The notes under the pieces are model-generated. The model saw only the letters and a list, made by a program, of their open reading frames with translations, was not told the DNA's origin and ran no database searches. The translations under genes were made by a program, and so were the position numbers. Below are positions 48,842 to 57,165 of a stretch of 64,000 nucleotides of DNA, piece by piece. Source of the DNA: Marinobacter nitratireducens (GTDB taxonomy: Bacteria > Pseudomonadota > Gammaproteobacteria > Pseudomonadales > Oleiphilaceae); the NCBI RefSeq assembly GCF_000708045.1, contig NZ_ANIE01000009.1:496001-560000 (forward strand), in the 5' to 3' direction. Within the stretch, counting starts at the first letter, position 1. Each line of letters starts with the position of its first letter.

Positions 48842-49198
48842 TTGACGGACAGCGTGCTTATAGAAGGTCTGGAGGTCGAGACGGTGGTTGGCGTCTACGA
48901 CTGGGAGCGGACGATTGACCAGCGACTGGTCGTGGACCTTGAAATGGCCTGGGACAATCGGATTCCGGGCCGTTCGGATAACGTAGCGGATGCTCTGGAT
49001 TATGCGGCTGTCAGCGAACAGGTCAACGTTTGCCTGAAGCAGCTCCAGCCTCAGTTGCTGGAGCGCGGTGCCGAGGTGCTGGCTGCAGAGCTGCAGGACG
49101 TGTTTGGTATCTCGTGGCTGAGACTCACGCTTCGGAAGCCGGGCGCGGTTCCAACTGCTCAGTCGGTTGGGGTCCGGATCGAGCGAGGAGTACGCTAA
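48842..49198 (+). CDS. folB: Dihydroneopterin aldolase
   Basis: Cleaves or epimerises 7,8-dihydroneopterin in folate synthesis. 118 aa starting MTDSVLIEGLEVETVVGVYDWERT, aligned to E. coli FolB from its first residue. The start is a TTG at 48842 with GGAG 5 bases upstream; an upstream ATG frame (48656) adds 62 residues overlapping plsY and is rejected. Catalytic Glu22-region and Lys (LTLRKPGAVP) are present. The stop overlaps the next gene as TAATG. Confidence 0.95.
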   Translation: MTDSVLIEGLEVETVVGVYDWERTIDQRLVVDLEMAWDNRIPGRSDNVADALDYAAVSEQVNVCLKQLQPQLLERGAEVLAAELQDVFGISWLRLTLRKPGAVPTAQSVGVRIERGVR

Positions 49199-49722
49199 TG
49201 GCCAACGGCAACAAGGTTTTCATCAGTATTGGCACCAACGTTGATCGCGAACGGCATGTGGCCGCAGCGCTGGACGCGTTATCCGAGTGGTTCACAGACC
49301 TGGAAATCTCCCCTGTCTACGAAAGCGAGGCCGTTGGCTTCGACGGCTCTCCGTTCTACAACCTCGTGGTCGGTGTTCGTACAGACTGGTCCGTTGGCGA
49401 GCTGTCTCAACGGTTCAAACAGTTGGAAGCCGAGAATGGACGGCGCCGCGATGTGCCAAAGTTCAGCGCTCGTACCCTTGACCTGGACATCCTGACCTAT
49501 GGAGGTGAGGTGGGTACGGTGGACGGAGTTGAGCTGCCCCGAGGGGAAATTCTGAAGAATGCGTTTGTGCTTCAGCCCCTGGCCGATATTGCCGGGCTGG
49601 AGTGTCACCCGGTTTGCGGAAAGAGCTACGGTGAACTCTGGTCTTCCTACAACCGGAATCAGAAGCTCTGGCCCGTCGATTTTTCCTGGCGGGGTCAGCA
49701 AATCTCACGGGCGTTGAGCTGA
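49198..49722 (+). CDS. Divergent FolK paralogue
   Basis: Hydroxymethyl-pterin pyrophosphokinase fold, 174 aa, coupled to folB by TAATG (stop and start share bases 49198). Asp95 and Asp97 (TLDLD), Arg82 and Arg92 of the active site are kept, but Trp89 is Phe, His115 is Arg (VELPRGEI) and Arg121 is Asn. So ATP/pterin binding may be changed. The canonical folK is at 53183-53677, so this copy may serve another pterin reaction or be regulatory. The same folB-folK-like pair occurs in Pseudomonas. The 3' end overlaps pgi by 18 bases. Confidence 0.85.
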   Translation: MANGNKVFISIGTNVDRERHVAAALDALSEWFTDLEISPVYESEAVGFDGSPFYNLVVGVRTDWSVGELSQRFKQLEAENGRRRDVPKFSARTLDLDILTYGGEVGTVDGVELPRGEILKNAFVLQPLADIAGLECHPVCGKSYGELWSSYNRNQKLWPVDFSWRGQQISRALS

Positions 49723-51363
49723 GCGGAAAAGCGCAATCAGGTGGTCGGTGGAACTGTCGCTGTCAGTGCTTGAATCGCCAGTGCCAGTAAGCCGGGGCAT
49801 GATGCGATTGCCAAGCTGTTTGCCGAGTTCCACGCCCCACTGGTCGAACGAATCAAGATTCCAGATGGCGCCCTGAACGAATGTCCGATGTTCGTAGAGC
49901 GCAATCAGCGCTCCGACCGTCTCCGGAGTGACGCGATCCATAATCAGGGTGTTGCTTGGTTTGTTGCCGGGTATCACCTTGTGTGGTGCGAGCTTTTCAG
50001 CCTCTTCCTCGGAAAGTCCGTCAGCCAGTAATTCAGCCTTTGCTGTGTCCAGGGATTTGCCTGCCATCATGGCCTGTGACTGGCTAAGGCAATTGGCGAA
50101 CAGGTTGGCGTGGTGGTTGGCCACGGGGTTGTGGCTTTGTAACGGGATGATGAAATCCGCCGGAATCAGCCGCGTCCCCTGGTGGATCAGCTGATGATAG
50201 GCGTGTTGACCATTTGAGCCCACGCCACCCCAAATCACTGGCCCGGATTCATAGTCCAGGGCGCTGCCTTCCTGCGTCACCCGCTTGCCATTGCTTTCCA
50301 TGTCGAGCTGCTGCAGGTGCTCGGGCAGGCTCCGCAAGTAATGATCGTAGGGCAAGATGGCATGGGTATCGGCACCCCAAAAATTGTTGTACCAGACACT
50401 GAGCAGGGCCATCAGTGTCGGCAAATTCTGCTCCAGCGGCGCCGTCCTGAAGTGTTCGTCCATGGCATGAGCGCCGGCCAGCAGGGCTCTGAAATTATCC
50501 ATGCCAACAGAAAACGCAATTGGTAGGCCAATGGCTGACCACAGGGAGTAACGCCCGCCAACCCAATCCCACATCGGGAACACGTTGCGTGCATCAATGC
50601 CAAACGCTTCGGCAGCGGAGACGTTGGCAGTTACGGCAAGGAAGTGGTCTGCGATATCGGTCTCGGTACCCCCCTGCGACAGAAACCACTCTCGGGCGAC
50701 CTTGCCGTTTTCAAGGGTCTCCATGGTCCGGAAAGACTTTGACTGGATCAGAACGAGGGTGGTTTCGGGATTGACGCGACTCAGGGTCTCATGAATGTCA
50801 GTCCCGTCGATGTTGGCCACGTAATGACACTGGATTTTTTGATTCCAGTAAGGCTGAAGGGCCTCGGTGGCCAGTTTGGGGCCGAGATAGGAACCGCCGA
50901 TGCCAATGCTCACGAGGTCGGTAAAGGGCTTTCCGCTGTATCCCTTACGAGCGCCGTTGACAACGCTATCGACGAAGCGTTGCATGTGATCGAGCGTGCG
51001 TTGAACCTCGGCGACTACATTGACCCCATCCACGAGGATCCTGGTGTTACCCGGATTGCGCAGGGCGGTGTGAAGGGCAGGGCGTTGCTCGGTTATATTC
51101 ACCGGGGCGCCCGATAGCAACGCGTCACGGCGGCCCTCGAGATCGCAGGCGCGGGCCAGGCTGAATAGCGCCTCAAGCGTCTGGTCTGTGATCCGGTTCT
51201 TGGAGTAATCCAGGGACAGGCCCGCGCCTTCAGCGAAGTAGCGTTGGGCCCGCTCCGGATCCTGCTCAAATAACCGGGTCATTGGTACCGACTGGAGCTC
51301 CGACCTCTGCTGCTTGAGCGCCTGCCATTCCGGCCGTGAGGTCAGTGCTGTCGAAGTTGCCAT
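49705..51363 (-). CDS. pgi: Glucose-6-phosphate isomerase
   Basis: Interconverts glucose-6-phosphate and fructose-6-phosphate. 552 aa with [41 protein letters not shown], the catalytic Glu in that region, and the signature [24 protein letters not shown]. Length is normal for the long bacterial type. Its 3' end overlaps the convergent folK paralogue by 18 bases. Confidence 0.97.
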   Translation of the reverse strand: MATSTALTSRPEWQALKQQRSELQSVPMTRLFEQDPERAQRYFAEGAGLSLDYSKNRITDQTLEALFSLARACDLEGRRDALLSGAPVNITEQRPALHTALRNPGNTRILVDGVNVVAEVQRTLDHMQRFVDSVVNGARKGYSGKPFTDLVSIGIGGSYLGPKLATEALQPYWNQKIQCHYVANIDGTDIHETLSRVNPETTLVLIQSKSFRTMETLENGKVAREWFLSQGGTETDIADHFLAVTANVSAAEAFGIDARNVFPMWDWVGGRYSLWSAIGLPIAFSVGMDNFRALLAGAHAMDEHFRTAPLEQNLPTLMALLSVWYNNFWGADTHAILPYDHYLRSLPEHLQQLDMESNGKRVTQEGSALDYESGPVIWGGVGSNGQHAYHQLIHQGTRLIPADFIIPLQSHNPVANHHANLFANCLSQSQAMMAGKSLDTAKAELLADGLSEEEAEKLAPHKVIPGNKPSNTLIMDRVTPETVGALIALYEHRTFVQGAIWNLDSFDQWGVELGKQLGNRIMPRLTGTGDSSTDSDSSTDHLIALFRSAQRP

Positions 51364-51394
51364 CCCGGGCTCCTGTTTTGGTGGGGCATTCGTC

Positions 51395-52243
51395 CTATCG
51401 GCTAACCGTCAGGTTGTCTATCAGTCGTGTTGTACCCAGGAACGCCGCAACCAGAAGCGTGATGTCATTGTCATCGGGTTTTGCCGGCTTCAATGTCAGG
51501 CTGTTGACGATGTTGAAGTAGTCGGGGCGGAGGCCTGCTTGGGTCAAGCTGGCTTCCGCTTCCTGCTCCAGAGCCTCAAAATCCGCTCGTCCGTCGGACA
51601 GTTTTCGGGCGGTGGCCTGTAGTGTCTGGTAAACCGCCGGAGCAATTTGGCGTTCCTTATCAGAAAGATAGCCGTTTCTTGAGCTTTTTGCGAGGCCATC
51701 GTCCTCGCGCACCGTCGGTGCTCCGATGACTTCCACCGGCATCATCAGATCGCGGGTCATCTTTCGGATCACGGCCAACTGCTGGAAATCCTTTTCACCA
51801 AACACCGCCAGGTCTGGCTGAACCATGTTGAACAGCATCGTCACGACCGTGGCAACACCCTCAAAATGGCCCGGGCGGCTGGCGCCACAGTGGCCGTCGC
51901 TGACATCCGGTACCACCACCTGGGTCTGGCTGGCCAATCCCTCCGGGTAGATTTCGTCCACGGTAGGCGCGAACACAAGCGTGTTGCCTGCGGCCTCCAG
52001 TTTTTCCTGGTCGTCAGCAAGGGTGCGGGGGTAGGTATCCAGGTCCTCGCCGGCGCCGAATTGCATGGGGTTGACGAAAATGCTGGTGACAACAATATCC
52101 GCCGCTTCGGACGCTTTGCGCACCAGAGAGATGTGCCCCTCATGCAGGTTGCCCATGGTGGGAACCAGGCCGATGGTTTTGCCTTGCTGGCGATAGCCGC
52201 GAAGGATCGTGCGAAGTTCTTTCAGGGAATGTACGGTTCTCAT
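51395..52243 (-). CDS. panC: Pantothenate synthetase
   Basis: Joins pantoate and beta-alanine with ATP. ATG 52243 begins [24 protein letters not shown]-type motif [15 protein letters not shown] and [26 protein letters not shown] are intact; 282 aa. The upstream open frame (to 52495) runs through panB and is not coding. The start overlaps the panB stop (ATGA), so panB-panC are coupled. Confidence 0.97.
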   Translation of the reverse strand: MRTVHSLKELRTILRGYRQQGKTIGLVPTMGNLHEGHISLVRKASEAADIVVTSIFVNPMQFGAGEDLDTYPRTLADDQEKLEAAGNTLVFAPTVDEIYPEGLASQTQVVVPDVSDGHCGASRPGHFEGVATVVTMLFNMVQPDLAVFGEKDFQQLAVIRKMTRDLMMPVEVIGAPTVREDDGLAKSSRNGYLSDKERQIAPAVYQTLQATARKLSDGRADFEALEQEAEASLTQAGLRPDYFNIVNSLTLKPAKPDDNDITLLVAAFLGTTRLIDNLTVSR

Positions 52244-53034
52244 GCCTTGAACGTATGCTCCTCGGCTGGAAAAGTGCGTGCTTTGACAGCTTTTACGTAG
52301 GCTTCGACAGCTCCCTGAACGGAATCGGCCTCGGCCAGGAAGTCCTTGACGAAACGGGGCTTCCGGCCCGGGGTGATGCCCAGCATGTCGTGGACAACAA
52401 GCACCTGACCGTCCGTGTCGGCGCCCGCACCAATGCCGATAACCGGGGCTTTGACCGCCTGGGTGATGCGAGCGGCCAGTGGCGCCGGAACGCATTCCAG
52501 CAAAATGACATCTGCGCCGGCATTCTCCAGTTCACAGGCGTGTTCGATCATCATTTCGGCCGCTCTCTCGTCCCGGCCCTGAACTTTGTAGCCACCGAAT
52601 TTATTAACGAACTGAGGTGTCAGGCCCAGATGGGCGCACACGGGTACGCCGCGTTCACTCAATGCGCTGATGGTTTCTTTCATCCAGTCAGTGCCTTCCA
52701 GTTTGACCATGTGAGCGCCAGCCCGCATCAGCTCGGCCGCATTTTCCAGGGCGGCTTCTGTGGTGCCATAGGTCATGAATGGCATGTCGGCCATGATCAG
52801 GGCGCCCTTGTTGCCTCGGGCAACACAGGCCGTGTGGTAGACCATCTCATCCAGAGAAACCGGCAGGGTGCTGTCATTTCCCTGGAGAACCATGCCGAGA
52901 GAGTCGCCGATCAGAATAACGTCGACGCCGGCCTCGCTCACCACCTGGGCAAACGTGGCATCGTAGGATGTCAGGACGGAGAATGCTTCGCCCTTCTCTT
53001 TGAATTCCCGAAGGGTATTGATGGTAACAGCCAT
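52240..53034 (-). CDS. panB: 3-methyl-2-oxobutanoate hydroxymethyltransferase
   Basis: Makes ketopantoate from 2-oxoisovalerate with methylene-tetrahydrofolate. [34 protein letters not shown] and [21 protein letters not shown] are diagnostic, and the metal/substrate residues (Asp, Glu in [10 protein letters not shown]) are present. 264 aa. The folate-using step next to folK is a common arrangement. The 148 bases upstream (53035-53182) show nothing I can support. Confidence 0.97.
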   Translation of the reverse strand: MAVTINTLREFKEKGEAFSVLTSYDATFAQVVSEAGVDVILIGDSLGMVLQGNDSTLPVSLDEMVYHTACVARGNKGALIMADMPFMTYGTTEAALENAAELMRAGAHMVKLEGTDWMKETISALSERGVPVCAHLGLTPQFVNKFGGYKVQGRDERAAEMMIEHACELENAGADVILLECVPAPLAARITQAVKAPVIGIGAGADTDGQVLVVHDMLGITPGRKPRFVKDFLAEADSVQGAVEAYVKAVKARTFPAEEHTFKA

Positions 53035-53182
53035 AGGATCCTAACCTCTGGTGGATGTGGCTCGTATTTACCGGGGTTGCCGGTGTACAGGTGCTAAGGG
53101 TAATTCGGGGGTATGCCATAGGCAATAGCGGCGTGATGCCGGCTCGGGGTTATCCGCTCATGGATCATCCCCGGACTGCTTC

Positions 53183-53677
53183 CTACCTTGGCAGCGGTGG
53201 GAGCAGTCTGAGGCCATTGTCAGGGCACCGTTTCCTGAGTGTACGGATGCTGCGGCCATCCGGAAGCGTCAGGTCTGGTGCCAGATCCAGTAGCGGCTGG
53301 AGCACGAAATCCCGGTTGGCGAGCTCCCGGTGAGGAACCGTCAGTCGTTCATCGTCCAGCGTCGTCTCACCGTAGATCAGCAGGTCAAGATCCAGCGTGC
53401 GGGGCCCCCAGCGGCGTGTGCGCTCCCTACCATGCTGCTGTTCAATCGTTTGAAGGTGGTCGAGCAGATCGTGGGGCCGAAGATCCGTATTCAACCAGAC
53501 CGCACCGTTGACATAGTCCGGCTGGTCCTGGGGGCCAACCGGACGGCTGGCATAGAACGGGGATTGCGCCACGAAGGTGGTGTCGGGAAGGGCTGCCAGT
53601 TCGGCAACCGCTCGGGCCAGTTGAGCCGCCGGATCTTCCAGATTGCTGCCTAGACCAACAAAAACGTTTGTCGTCAT
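53183..53677 (-). CDS. folK: 6-hydroxymethyl-7,8-dihydropterin pyrophosphokinase (canonical)
   Basis: Pyrophosphorylates 6-hydroxymethyldihydropterin for folate synthesis. 164 aa with GLGSNL, the VGPQDQPDYVNGAV pterin loop, TRRWGPRTLDLDLLIYG (Trp90, Arg93, Asp96, Asp98), LTVPHRELANRDFVLQPL (His116, Arg122); all key residues are intact. The ATG is inside the pcnB stop (TAATG), so it is coupled to pcnB. Confidence 0.96.
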   Translation of the reverse strand: MTTNVFVGLGSNLEDPAAQLARAVAELAALPDTTFVAQSPFYASRPVGPQDQPDYVNGAVWLNTDLRPHDLLDHLQTIEQQHGRERTRRWGPRTLDLDLLIYGETTLDDERLTVPHRELANRDFVLQPLLDLAPDLTLPDGRSIRTLRKRCPDNGLRLLPPLPR

Positions 53678-55041
53678 TACTGCACCGGTCGTTTGACAGG
53701 CTTGCGTCGGCGGCGGCGTTTTTTCGGGCCTTCACTGCCCAGCTGGGACAGCATGCGCTCCTGATGTCGTTCATCGCCCTTCTGGAATTCGGTCCACCAT
53801 TTGCCCAGGCCCGGTTCGATCTCGCCGGCGTCTTCCCGCACCAGCAGGAAATCGTAGGCCGCCCGGAACCGCGGATGGCTCATAGTGGTAAACGCCCGTT
53901 TGCCCTGGCGACGAGGCAGGCGCATTTGCAATTCCCAAATCTCCTTCATCGGACCTGAGAAGCGTTTGGGGATGGAGGTTGCCTGAACCTGGCGCCCGAT
54001 GACCTTGCCAATGGCACCATGGAGGGCGGGCTGAACCGGATCGCCATTATCCTGACGTCGACGCCATTCTGCCTGCAGTGCCGGCCACAGCATGGCCGCA
54101 AACAGGAAATAGGGGGTGACGGATTTGCCCTGGGCAATTCGGGCATCGGTGTTTCTCAGAGCCTTTCGGATCAGGTCATCCGGCTCGCCGGCTTCCAGGG
54201 CTTTAACGGTTTCCGGGAACAGTGGGGCCAGCAGGTTGTACTGTGTCAGGAGGTCGTAGGTGGCTTCGCCGTGGCCGGCGGAGAACAACTTCAGAACTTC
54301 GTCAAACAGGCGCGCAGCAGGAATATGGGTCAGTAGTGGTGCCAGCTCTTTAATCGGTGCTTCGGTTGCAGGCTCAATATCGAATCCCAGCTTGCCAGCA
54401 AAACGGATGGCTCTGAGCATTCTGACCGGATCTTCCCGGTAGCGGGTCTCCGGATCGCCAATCAGGCGAAGCTGACGGTTGTTAAGATCGTCAACGCCGT
54501 TGGCAAAATCAATGACGGTGAAATCGCGGATGCAGTAGTAGAGTGCATTGACCGTGAAGTCACGGCGCAGGGCGTCTTCTTCCATACTGCCGTAGACGTT
54601 GTCGCGCAAAAGCAGGCCGTGTTCGCTGGTCTTGCGATCGTCCGCGTCCGCCGCATCGTCGGTCTGGCCAGCGTTGCCCCTGAATGTGGTGACTTCAATT
54701 ATTTCGCGACCAAATACCACGTGCACGATCCGGAACCGACGACCTATGAGTCGGGAATTCCGGAATAGATCGTGAACCTCTTCAGGGGTGGCGTTCGTGG
54801 CGATGTCGAAATCTTTGGGTTTTCCGCCCAGCAGGACATCCCGTACGCCGCCACCAACCAGGTAGGCTTCATAGCCGGACTTGTTCAGTCGATGCAGTAC
54901 TTTTTTGGCTGCCTCGCTGATCATGCTCCGGGACACGTTATGCTGGTCCCGGGGGATTTCCCTGCGTTGGTAAACGGGAGATTTCTTTTTTCCGCTACCA
55001 GGCATGATGGAGCGGATTCTGTCGACGAGTCGTTTTGGCAT
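53677..55041 (-). CDS. pcnB: Poly(A) polymerase I
   Basis: Adds 3' A-tails that promote RNA decay. 454 aa with the nucleotidyltransferase motif YLVGGGVRDVLLGGKPKDFDIATNA (catalytic Asp pair), the RRFRIVHVVFGREIIEVTTFRG strand, and RNA-binding RFAGKLGFDIEPAT; the C-terminus is very basic (KKRRRRRKPVKRP). The N-terminal basic extension (MPKRLVDRIRSIMPGSGKKK) is typical of PcnB rather than of the CCA enzyme. It follows the crcZ-like RNA region with a 104-base gap to its terminator. Confidence 0.95.
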   Translation of the reverse strand: MPKRLVDRIRSIMPGSGKKKSPVYQRREIPRDQHNVSRSMISEAAKKVLHRLNKSGYEAYLVGGGVRDVLLGGKPKDFDIATNATPEEVHDLFRNSRLIGRRFRIVHVVFGREIIEVTTFRGNAGQTDDAADADDRKTSEHGLLLRDNVYGSMEEDALRRDFTVNALYYCIRDFTVIDFANGVDDLNNRQLRLIGDPETRYREDPVRMLRAIRFAGKLGFDIEPATEAPIKELAPLLTHIPAARLFDEVLKLFSAGHGEATYDLLTQYNLLAPLFPETVKALEAGEPDDLIRKALRNTDARIAQGKSVTPYFLFAAMLWPALQAEWRRRQDNGDPVQPALHGAIGKVIGRQVQATSIPKRFSGPMKEIWELQMRLPRRQGKRAFTTMSHPRFRAAYDFLLVREDAGEIEPGLGKWWTEFQKGDERHQERMLSQLGSEGPKKRRRRRKPVKRPVQ

Positions 55042-55144
55042 TGAATTCCGTGAGTGCGATGAGCAAAAACCGAGAGTTTAACGGTTTGGGCAGGATTTGC
55101 ACACGTTTGCCGGTTGGAGCTGGCTTTAAAAACGCAGGGGACAG

Positions 55145-55180
55145 AAAATCAAAAGGCGGATCCGTTAAAACGAATCCGCC
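55145..55180 (-). terminator. crcZ: Intrinsic terminator of the CrcZ-like RNA
   Basis: On minus GGCGGATTCG-TTTTAA-CGGATCCGCC, a 10-bp stem with one G-U pair, followed by TTTTGATTTT. It lies about 380 bases after the sigma54-type start site, the expected 3' end of the RNA, and about 105 bases before pcnB. Confidence 0.85.
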
Positions 55181-55531
55181 CTGAAAGCGTTGACGATCTG
55201 CATTGTTTTTATTTTTGCCGGGATTTTTCTTAATTCTTGTACCCCACTGTGCATCCCCAAGGCGGGGCATCAGTAGTGCAAACGGAAAGCTTTGAATACA
55301 CAGAGTAGTCAGAGACATCGGGCGAGTCATGAGTATCTGCAGTGTCGCCTGGAAGACGATTCTTCTCTACATCTACAACTCACACGTGCCGTGGGACCAC
55401 TAAAAAGCAAAGCACCCAAAACACTCAGTTCGCTCACGTTCTGTTCTTGTTTTTGTTACCGAACGTCTTTCTGCAGCTTTTTGTTCTTGTTGTTGGCGCT
55501 GCGTTGTCACTCTTGTTTTTGTTGTCGTGCG
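55148..55531 (-). ncRNA. crcZ: CrcZ-like small RNA (sequesters Hfq/Crc)
   Basis: Predicted RNA of about 384 nt between cbrB and pcnB, the place of CrcZ in Pseudomonas (about 370-410 nt there). Start is set by the -12 base at 55543 and the end by the terminator at 55145-55180. Five A-rich motifs lie on the RNA: 55525-55511 (AACAAAAACAAG), 55494-55478 (AACAACAAGAACAAAAA), 55457-55439 (AACAAAAACAAGAACAG), 55238-55222 (AAGAATTAAGAAAAATC) and 55217-55202 (CAAAAATAAAAACAAT). These fit the AAnAAnAA pattern that binds Hfq. No conserved reading frame is seen. Function by analogy: it titrates Hfq/Crc and lifts catabolite repression when CbrAB is active. Confidence 0.82.
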
Positions 55532-55541
55532 CTTATTAGAG

Positions 55542-55557
55542 TGCAGACCGTGTGCCA
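55542..55557 (-). promoter_or_regulatory. crcZ: Sigma54 (-24/-12) promoter of the CrcZ-like RNA
   Basis: TGGCACACGGTCTGCA on minus matches TGGCACG-N4-TTGCW with two mismatches at defined positions and the exact 12-base GG-to-GC spacing. The -12 C is 55543, placing +1 near 55531. Confidence 0.85.
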
Positions 55558-55576
55558 GTTTTTGAAAATCCTTTAT

Positions 55577-55589
55577 TAACAATGGTTTA
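55577..55589. promoter_or_regulatory. IHF-like site between activator site and promoter
   Basis: TAACAATGGTTTA fits the IHF consensus WATCAANNNNTTR at all but one defined position. It lies in an AT-rich stretch between the CbrB-like palindrome and the -24/-12 promoter, where IHF bending would bring them together. IHF is required for crcZ in P. aeruginosa. Confidence 0.55.
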
Positions 55590-55608
55590 AATTTTTTTAG
55601 TTCGTAAG

Positions 55609-55690
55609 TGTTACCCCGTATCCGACCTAAGTGTTACTGAGGTCGCGGTTGATTTTGGGGGAGTGTTACCGAGGGGAACATGGGGTAACA
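55609..55690. promoter_or_regulatory. CbrB-type upstream activating sites
   Basis: TGTTAC at 55664-55669 and GTAACA at 55685-55690 form a palindrome with a 15-base spacer, close to the published CbrB site. Two more TGTTAC half-sites, each inside TAAGTGTTAC, lie at 55609-55614 and 55632-55637, 23 bases apart. The palindrome centre is about 146 bases upstream of the predicted start, typical for a sigma54 activator. Confidence 0.75.
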
Positions 55691-55717
55691 AATGAGTGGG
55701 TGTTCACATTTTGAGGC

Positions 55718-55747
55718 GGTTAGCTGGTCCTTTCAGGCCAGCCAACC
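55718..55747 (-). terminator. Hairpin after cbrB
   Basis: GGTTGGCTGG and CCAGCTAACC (10 bp, one G-U) close a 10-base loop just after the cbrB stop. No T-run follows, so termination is uncertain; it separates cbrB from the sites that control the RNA gene. Confidence 0.45.
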
Positions 55748-55757
55748 GTCTTGCAAG

Positions 55758-57158
55758 TTAGTTGCCTGAGGACTTTTTACGGGGGATGCCCAGCCGCTGG
55801 CGGCGCTCCCACAGAGATTTGCGACTGATGCCTAGTTTTTGGGCCAGCTCGGTCTCGCTCATGCGATCCTGGTTTTCAAGGACAAAATGCTGAAAGTAGT
55901 CCTCAAGGGAAAGGTCATTGGCAGAGTCGGCATCGCTGGCACGGGTCTGCTCATGGTTTCCATCAACCAGTGTTTCCGGGATGTGTTCTTCGTGCCCTTC
56001 GCTTTCAAGGTCCAGTACGTAGGGGGTGATCACATCACCGTCGCAGAGAATGGTTGCGCGCTCTATGGCATTCTCCAGTTCTCGGACGTTGCCGGGCCAG
56101 CGGTGTCGCTCCAGGGCGCGCATGGCTTCGGGGCTGAGATTTAGGTTGGGTTTGCCCATCTTCTCGCCCTGGCGTTTGAGGAAACGTCGCGCGAGCCCAA
56201 GAATATCTCCCTGTCTCTCTCTCAACGGGGGGATACGGATCTGCATGACGTTTAGCCGGTAATACAGGTCCTCCCGAAACTCACCGGTGCGGGTCATTGC
56301 CTTGAGGTTCCGGTGGGTTGCGGCAATCATGCGCACATCCACTTTCTGACTCTGGGTAGAGCCTACCCGCCTGATTTCGTTTTCCTGAAGTACTCTGAGC
56401 AGGCGCGCCTGAGCTTCGGCAGGAAGTTCTCCGATTTCATCCAGGAACAGGCTGCCCCCATCGGCTGCTTCAATGAGGCCGGTTCGGGCCGAGACAGCTC
56501 CGGTAAATGCACCTTTCTCGTGACCAAACAGCTCGGATTCAATCAGGCTTTCCGGGATTGCGGCGCAGTTTACCGAGATCAGCGGCTTTGATGCTCTGGG
56601 GCTGAGCAGGTGAAGTGCGCGGGCAGCCAGCTCCTTACCGGTTCCGGACTCTCCCTGAATAAGCACGGTGGTTTCAGTGGGAGCCACCTTGCGAATCAAC
56701 GTGAATACGCGCTGCATGGGTTCGCACTGGCCAAACATGATGCTGGCCGGATCACTGTGCTCGGCGTCTTCGCGGGTGCTCTCTTTTTCTTCGGGCGAAA
56801 CGGGCGTTTTGGATGAGCGCGCGAGAATGTTTTCAACGGCCGCCAGCATTTCATCGTGATCGAACGGTTTGGCGATGTATTCAACCGCCCCCATTTTCAT
56901 GGAGTCCACCGCGGACCTCAGGCTGGCGTAACTGGTCATGATCAGTACTGGCGTGTTCGGGGCGCGGTTGATCAACTCGGTGCCTGCTGCACCCGGGAGT
57001 CGCAGATCCGAAATAATAAGATCGAACTGATCGGGTTCAAACTGGTCGGCCTCTTCCACAGAGCCGGCGTCGGATACTTCGTAACCGGCATGCTGCAGCA
57101 GTTTTCGCACTGCCGAGCGGATAATGTCTTCGTCTTCTACGATCAGAATGCGAGGCAT
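55758..57158 (-). CDS. cbrB: Response regulator CbrB (NtrC family)
   Basis: Sigma54 activator paired with CbrA. Receiver domain with VEDED near the N-terminus and phospho-acceptor Asp51 ([10 protein letters not shown]); AAA+ domain with Walker A GESGTGKE (169-176), sigma54-contacting GAFTGA (216-221) and [11 protein letters not shown]alker B; C-terminal Fis-type helix-turn-helix ([25 protein letters not shown], about 434-458). 466 aa. Seven bases after cbrA, and directly upstream of the CrcZ-like RNA, the full Pseudomonas order. In Pseudomonas CbrB activates crcZ and carbon/nitrogen catabolism. Confidence 0.95.
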   Translation of the reverse strand: MPRILIVEDEDIIRSAVRKLLQHAGYEVSDAGSVEEADQFEPDQFDLIISDLRLPGAAGTELINRAPNTPVLIMTSYASLRSAVDSMKMGAVEYIAKPFDHDEMLAAVENILARSSKTPVSPEEKESTREDAEHSDPASIMFGQCEPMQRVFTLIRKVAPTETTVLIQGESGTGKELAARALHLLSPRASKPLISVNCAAIPESLIESELFGHEKGAFTGAVSARTGLIEAADGGSLFLDEIGELPAEAQARLLRVLQENEIRRVGSTQSQKVDVRMIAATHRNLKAMTRTGEFREDLYYRLNVMQIRIPPLRERQGDILGLARRFLKRQGEKMGKPNLNLSPEAMRALERHRWPGNVRELENAIERATILCDGDVITPYVLDLESEGHEEHIPETLVDGNHEQTRASDADSANDLSLEDYFQHFVLENQDRMSETELAQKLGISRKSLWERRQRLGIPRKKSSGN

Positions 57159-57165
57159 AGCAGTC

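Noticed and set aside
48656..49198. 180-codon form of FolB from ATG 48656
   Set aside because: The added residues overlap plsY on the other strand, are not conserved, and TTG 48842 has a ribosome site and aligns with known FolB starts.
51395..52495. 366-codon form of PanC
   Set aside because: The upstream part lies inside panB in another frame; ATG 52243 with the ATGA overlap gives the normal protein.
55292..55579. Plus-strand open frame of 95 codons in the cbrB-pcnB gap
   Set aside because: It lies antisense to the CrcZ-like RNA, has no good ribosome site, and its Leu/Phe/Cys-rich composition is explained by the complement of the A-rich motifs.
55400..55582. Minus-strand open frame of 60 codons in the same gap
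   Set aside because: It starts upstream of the sigma54 promoter, crosses it, and its Thr/Arg/Gln-rich sequence is just the translation of the A-rich repeats.
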